DNA of 37,964 bases from an uncultured SAR86 cluster bacterium. GTDB lineage: Bacteria > Pseudomonadota > Gammaproteobacteria > Magnimaribacterales > D2472. Positions 34,782 to 37,964 of the stretch are shown one piece after another (within the stretch, counting starts at the first letter, position 1; every line of letters begins with the position of its first letter). Location: contig CACJKN010000011.1 in the NCBI GenBank assembly GCA_902594005.1, forward strand, positions 1 to 37,964. The letters run 5' to 3'. The notes beneath the pieces were generated by a model. It did no database searches. It was not told the origin of the DNA and saw nothing but the letters and a program-made list of their open reading frames with translations. The position numbers were made by a program, and so were the translations under genes.

Positions 34782-36029
34782 TTATTTTTCAATTCTTAAC
34801 GTTTTAAAATTAATGGAAAGATTGTTAAGATCATTTAAAAATTCTTGCAAGTTAATAGATGTAATTTCCTCTGTCTCGAAGAAGCAAGTTATATCAGATT
34901 TATTTCCATCATTTATTAGGCCTGAGTTTCTGATAGATATATTGTGATCTACTAGCATGTCTAGAACATCACTATTTATATTTTCACTTGAGGAATTTGC
35001 GATTATCAAAAATGAGAATAACTCATCTGAGATTTGTCTATATTCCAGATCTTCTTTTGATGTAGCATTATGATTACTCGATTCAGAGGCTAGGTGCACA
35101 ATATCAGATATGACTCCTGCAGCTGTAGCCTCCCCTCCTGCTCCAGATCCTGAAATATGAATCTTCCCTATTAAGTCAGTATCAATTACTAGACCATTCC
35201 TTACATTCTTAAGGCTTGAAAGGTAATCAGATTTTTGAACAAGTGCTGGATTAGATCTCATAAGAAGTTTTCCATCCTTCATATCAGCTGATGAGACATG
35301 CTTTACTGTGAAATCTAATTTTTCAGCTATATAAATATCTTGTTTAGTAATATTTGAGATTCCTTCTATTAAGAATTCATTTGGCGGTAATGGCGATCCA
35401 AAAACTATATTTGATAAGATTGATATTTTATGGGCAGCATCAATTCCCTCTATATCAAATGTTGGATCTGCCTCAGCATAACCATTTTCTTGAGCGAAAG
35501 ATAAACTATCTTCAAAACTCATTCCATCTTCCATTTGAGAAATAATAAAGTTAGATGTCCCATTAAGCATACCTTTGATAGACAGAAATTTATTTCCAGC
35601 AAGATCATTTTTAAGCAAATTAATTGTTGGAGTTCCAGCACAGACTGAAGCTTCAAAAAGAAAATCAACACCATTGTTGGATGCCTCTCTAAAAAGAATA
35701 TCCCCATACTCATAAATAACTGCCTTATTTGCTGTAACAACTGGAATTTTTTTCTCAAAGGCAGAAGAAATTAGTGTTTTGGCGTCATCTGTTCCACCAA
35801 TTAACTCAACTAAAACATCTATATCTTCGTCTAAAACATCAAAAATATTCCTTAAAATTTTTGTTTCGCCAGCATTGTATTTAGGATTATCTCTTCGAGC
35901 TCCTATAGCAACAATCTCAAGATCAACTTGATGAGTTCTCTTTATTTGATTTTTATTTTTGAGAATAGATCTATGCAATGCTGTAGCTACTGTACCCCAC
36001 CCACAGATGCCTATTTTTATCTTCTTCAT
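34782..36029 (-). CDS. hom: Homoserine dehydrogenase
   Basis: Hom reduces aspartate semialdehyde to homoserine, feeding threonine and methionine synthesis. The nucleotide loop is GICGWGTVATAL near residues 8-19 (GxGxVG in most relatives). The catalytic region shows MLNGTSNFI, ENGYAEADPTFDIEG and AAHKISIL, and GSGAGGEATA lies near 295. A C-terminal ACT-like part (about 335-415) is present but diverged, so feedback inhibition by threonine is possible. At 415 residues it is monofunctional, without aspartokinase. It overlaps dsbC by one base. Confidence 0.95.
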   Translation of the reverse strand: MKKIKIGICGWGTVATALHRSILKNKNQIKRTHQVDLEIVAIGARRDNPKYNAGETKILRNIFDVLDEDIDVLVELIGGTDDAKTLISSAFEKKIPVVTANKAVIYEYGDILFREASNNGVDFLFEASVCAGTPTINLLKNDLAGNKFLSIKGMLNGTSNFIISQMEDGMSFEDSLSFAQENGYAEADPTFDIEGIDAAHKISILSNIVFGSPLPPNEFLIEGISNITKQDIYIAEKLDFTVKHVSSADMKDGKLLMRSNPALVQKSDYLSSLKNVRNGLVIDTDLIGKIHISGSGAGGEATAAGVISDIVHLASESSNHNATSKEDLEYRQISDELFSFLIIANSSSENINSDVLDMLVDHNISIRNSGLINDGNKSDITCFFETEEITSINLQEFLNDLNNLSINFKTLRIEK

Positions 36030-36730
36030 TATTTAATGATACCAATTAACTCATTTGCTGGAATATATCCTGGTAACAATAATCCAGTTTGAGTAACAAT
36101 TGCAGGTGTTCCTGTAACACCAATTCGTCTTCCAATCTCAAAATGATTTTCTACAGGATTTTCACAACTATTCAATTCGATGTCGATATCATTTTTAAGA
36201 TTCGTTATTGATTCTTTTTTTTCATTAGAGCACCATGCTGCAACCATCTTCACGTAGGAGCTTGAGTCGATCCCTGTCCTAGGAAAAGCTAAATAATTAA
36301 TTGAAACTCCATTTTTTAAATACTCATCAATTTCTGAATGAAATTTTCTGCAATAAGTGCATTCAACATCTGTAAAAACCGTTAAAACAGACTTTTCATT
36401 ATTTGATTTAAATTTAATAAAACTATCTTGATCTAGGTCAGCAAGTATCTTTAGCCTAAGCCTTCCTTTGTCTTTTTCAGTTTCACTTTCTGGTCTGTCG
36501 CCTTTGAGAGAGAATATATCTCCAAGAATAATATATTCAGTATTCGGAAGAACATAGATAGGTTGTATATCTCCAATATCAACTATGAAAATGTCTCTCT
36601 CTTGAGAGTAAGTTATTTCTTGTACTGAAACACCCTCAGGCAAGATTTTATTAATCTTTTCTTTTACCAAAATAAGATCTTGAGATAATAATGATGAACA
36701 GAAAAATAAACAAATTAAAACCTTTTTCAT
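36029..36730 (-). CDS. dsbC: Periplasmic thiol:disulfide isomerase DsbC
   Basis: DsbC corrects wrong disulfides in periplasmic proteins. A signal peptide covers residues 1-16 or so, followed by a dimerisation domain (about 20-85) and a thioredoxin fold with active site CTYC (Cys124 and Cys127; CGYC in E. coli). The cis-Pro loop is GVTGTPAIV. A second Cys pair (AAWCSN and ELNSCENP) matches the structural disulfide. The 233 residues are normal. Order xerD-dsbC-hom is as in Pseudomonas. A DsbD partner is not in the window. Confidence 0.95.
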   Translation of the reverse strand: MKKVLICLFFCSSLLSQDLILVKEKINKILPEGVSVQEITYSQERDIFIVDIGDIQPIYVLPNTEYIILGDIFSLKGDRPESETEKDKGRLRLKILADLDQDSFIKFKSNNEKSVLTVFTDVECTYCRKFHSEIDEYLKNGVSINYLAFPRTGIDSSSYVKMVAAWCSNEKKESITNLKNDIDIELNSCENPVENHFEIGRRIGVTGTPAIVTQTGLLLPGYIPANELIGIIK

Positions 36731-36733
36731 AGT

Positions 36734-37636
36734 TTATCCTCGTGGATGATGCTTCTTAACAAGCTCACTTAAGCGCTGTTTTGCAATATGAGTATATATT
36801 TGTGTTGTTGACAAGTCACTATGACCCAATAAAACTTGAACTGAGCGCAGATCTGCTCCCCTATTTAAGAGGTGGGTTGCAAAAGCATGTCTCAATGTAT
36901 GAGGAGAGATATCCCTTTTAAGACCTATTTCTAAACAATACTCTTTTAATCTATGCCAAAAAGCATGTCTTGAAATTTTTGACCCTCTGTTATTTAGAAA
37001 AATATGTTTAATTGAAGCTATATCTTTATTTTTCTTTCTTTCATCAATGTATGCAGTTATGCATTGAGCAGCATCCTCACCAAAGGGTACTAACCTCTCT
37101 TTAGAACCTTTTCCAAAAACTTTTATTATATTTCTTTCTAAATCAAGATCTGAAAACTTTATATTAACCAATTCAGATATTCTGACTCCAGAAGCATAGA
37201 GTAACTCAAGCATAGCCTTATCCCTTAAGCCAATCAAAGAATCTGGCTTTGGTGCATCCAGCAGTTTAACTACATCGTCCTCCGAAATAGATTTAGGAAG
37301 ACTTATTGGCTTTTTTGGCATGATTTGATCAGCAAAAGGATTTGCATTAATAAGTTTTTTTTTCAAAAGAAAATTAAAGAAAGTTTTAAGAGATGAAATC
37401 TTTCTGTTAACTGAAGTGCTCTTAAGGTTTTGGCTGAATAAATAAGATATATACTGACTCGTATCAATTTTTTTTATTTCTGTAATGCGTTTTTTATTTT
37501 TAGAGATATTCCATTGATACAGCTGATAGATATCACTCTCATAAGATTGGATTGTATTTTTTGAAAGGCCTTTTTCAATAATTAAAGAGTTGAGAAAGGC
37601 AACAATATGTTGGTCCTTTCTGAAGACACTTTTCAT
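36734..37636 (-). CDS. xerD: Site-specific tyrosine recombinase XerD
   Basis: XerD, with XerC and FtsK, resolves chromosome dimers at dif. The 300 residues have an N-terminal SAM-like core-binding domain and a C-terminal catalytic domain. All catalytic residues are present: Arg152 (GVRISEL), Lys176 (GKGSKE), His246 and Arg249 (HTLRH), His272 (LLGHSD) and Tyr281 (IYTH). Sequence and position next to rplS and dsbC favour XerD over XerC. It begins two bases after the rplS stop. No integrase-type extension or att site is seen, so this is the housekeeping recombinase. Confidence 0.93.
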   Translation of the reverse strand: MKSVFRKDQHIVAFLNSLIIEKGLSKNTIQSYESDIYQLYQWNISKNKKRITEIKKIDTSQYISYLFSQNLKSTSVNRKISSLKTFFNFLLKKKLINANPFADQIMPKKPISLPKSISEDDVVKLLDAPKPDSLIGLRDKAMLELLYASGVRISELVNIKFSDLDLERNIIKVFGKGSKERLVPFGEDAAQCITAYIDERKKNKDIASIKHIFLNNRGSKISRHAFWHRLKEYCLEIGLKRDISPHTLRHAFATHLLNRGADLRSVQVLLGHSDLSTTQIYTHIAKQRLSELVKKHHPRG

Positions 37637-37638
37637 TC

Positions 37639-37964
37639 TTAATCTAAACGTTCTTTAATTCTTGCAGATTTACCAGATCTTTCTCTAAGGTAGAAAAGTT
37701 TTGCTTTCCTAACATCACCTTTTCTTTTAACCGTAATTGAGTCTATAAGCGGACTATGAAGTTGGAATGTTCTTTCAACACCGATGCCACTAGATATTTT
37801 TCTTACAATAAATGATGAGTTCAGTCCTGAATTTCTTACTGACATTACAACACCTTCAAAAGCCTGTAATCTTGTTCGTTGACCATCTTTAACTTTTACT
37901 GACACTGAAACGGTGTCACCTGGTCTAAATGATGGCACGTCTTCTTTAAGTTGTGATTTTTCAA
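37639..37964 (-). CDS. rplS: 50S ribosomal protein L19 (5' end outside window)
   Basis: L19 sits at the subunit interface of the 50S. The frame stays open to the window edge. Codons upstream of the GTG at 37938 read EKSQLKED before [10 protein letters not shown], which matches the usual L19 N-terminus (..[13 protein letters not shown]). That GTG is therefore an internal Val, and about ten residues lie outside. [27 protein letters not shown] and KAKLFYLR are all typical. The normal neighbour trmD would lie just beyond the edge. Confidence 0.96.
   Translation of the reverse strand, partial: EKSQLKEDVPSFRPGDTVSVSVKVKDGQRTRLQAFEGVVMSVRNSGLNSSFIVRKISSGIGVERTFQLHSPLIDSITVKRKGDVRKAKLFYLRERSGKSARIKERLD

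Noticed and set aside
36734-37636. Integrase of a mobile element
   Set aside because: Length, sequence and position beside rplS and dsbC fit housekeeping XerD; no att sites, tRNA or cargo genes are present.
37639-37938. rplS starting at the GTG at 37938
   Set aside because: Upstream in-frame codons continue the normal L19 N-terminus, so this GTG is an internal Val and the gene is cut by the window edge.

Overview
The window reads as one piece of a compact, AT-rich chromosome of a free-living gammaproteobacterium. Almost every base is coding, neighbouring genes overlap by 1 to 14 bases, and several families are shortened. Gene order follows Pseudomonas: rpoE(algU)-rseA(mucA)-mucD-lepA-lepB-rnc-era-recO-acpS on one side and rplS-xerD-dsbC-hom-thrC on the other. 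NrdB is also very like the Pseudomonas protein. Low GC, streamlining and a large cadherin-type surface lipoprotein fit a marine oligotroph of the SAR86 kind. That placement is inference from gene content, not a database match.

Layout. (1) 1-15209, minus strand: a long run starting at rpoE and passing through rseA, mucD, lepA, lepB, rnc, era, recO, acpS, adk, tsaB, uppP and rsmJ. It ends in a >1572-residue mosaic lipoprotein whose 3' end lies outside the window. (2) 15257-16936: divergent sdhE and ygfZ, then ung convergent with ygfZ. (3) 16937-17232: a 296-base non-coding gap with a cluster of DnaA boxes. (4) 17233-20535: serA, an orphan ABC ATPase and glpK. (5) 20536-24937: a control region with NrdR and DnaA boxes, then nrdA-nrdB. 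(6) 24939-28154, minus strand: a PatB-type PLP enzyme, an indoleamine 2,3-dioxygenase-like protein and a short-chain dehydrogenase, probably one operon. (7) 28257-30033, plus strand: mdh and two small genes. (8) 30022-37964, minus strand: rplS (5' end outside), xerD, dsbC, hom, thrC, phzF, prfB with its programmed +1 frameshift, and lysS.

How the genes work together. Most are housekeeping: translation (lepA, prfB, lysS, rplS, rsmJ, tsaB, ygfZ), RNA processing (rnc, era), DNA precursors, repair and segregation (nrdAB, ung, recO, xerD), envelope stress and protein export (rpoE, rseA, mucD, lepB, dsbC, uppP), and amino-acid or central metabolism (hom, thrC, serA, mdh, glpK, adk). I found no rRNA, tRNA, CRISPR array, insertion sequence or phage gene.

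Points that stand out: the DnaA-box cluster beside ung; a ygfZ frame with no ATG, GTG or TTG start; an RNase III lacking a conserved metal-binding Asp; a half-length TsaB; loss of mucB, mucC and pdxJ from otherwise conserved runs; and the mosaic lipoprotein carrying a seven-repeat propeller between cadherin arrays. No clearly new multi-gene system is visible. The patB-IDO-SDR operon is the nearest candidate for an undescribed pathway.
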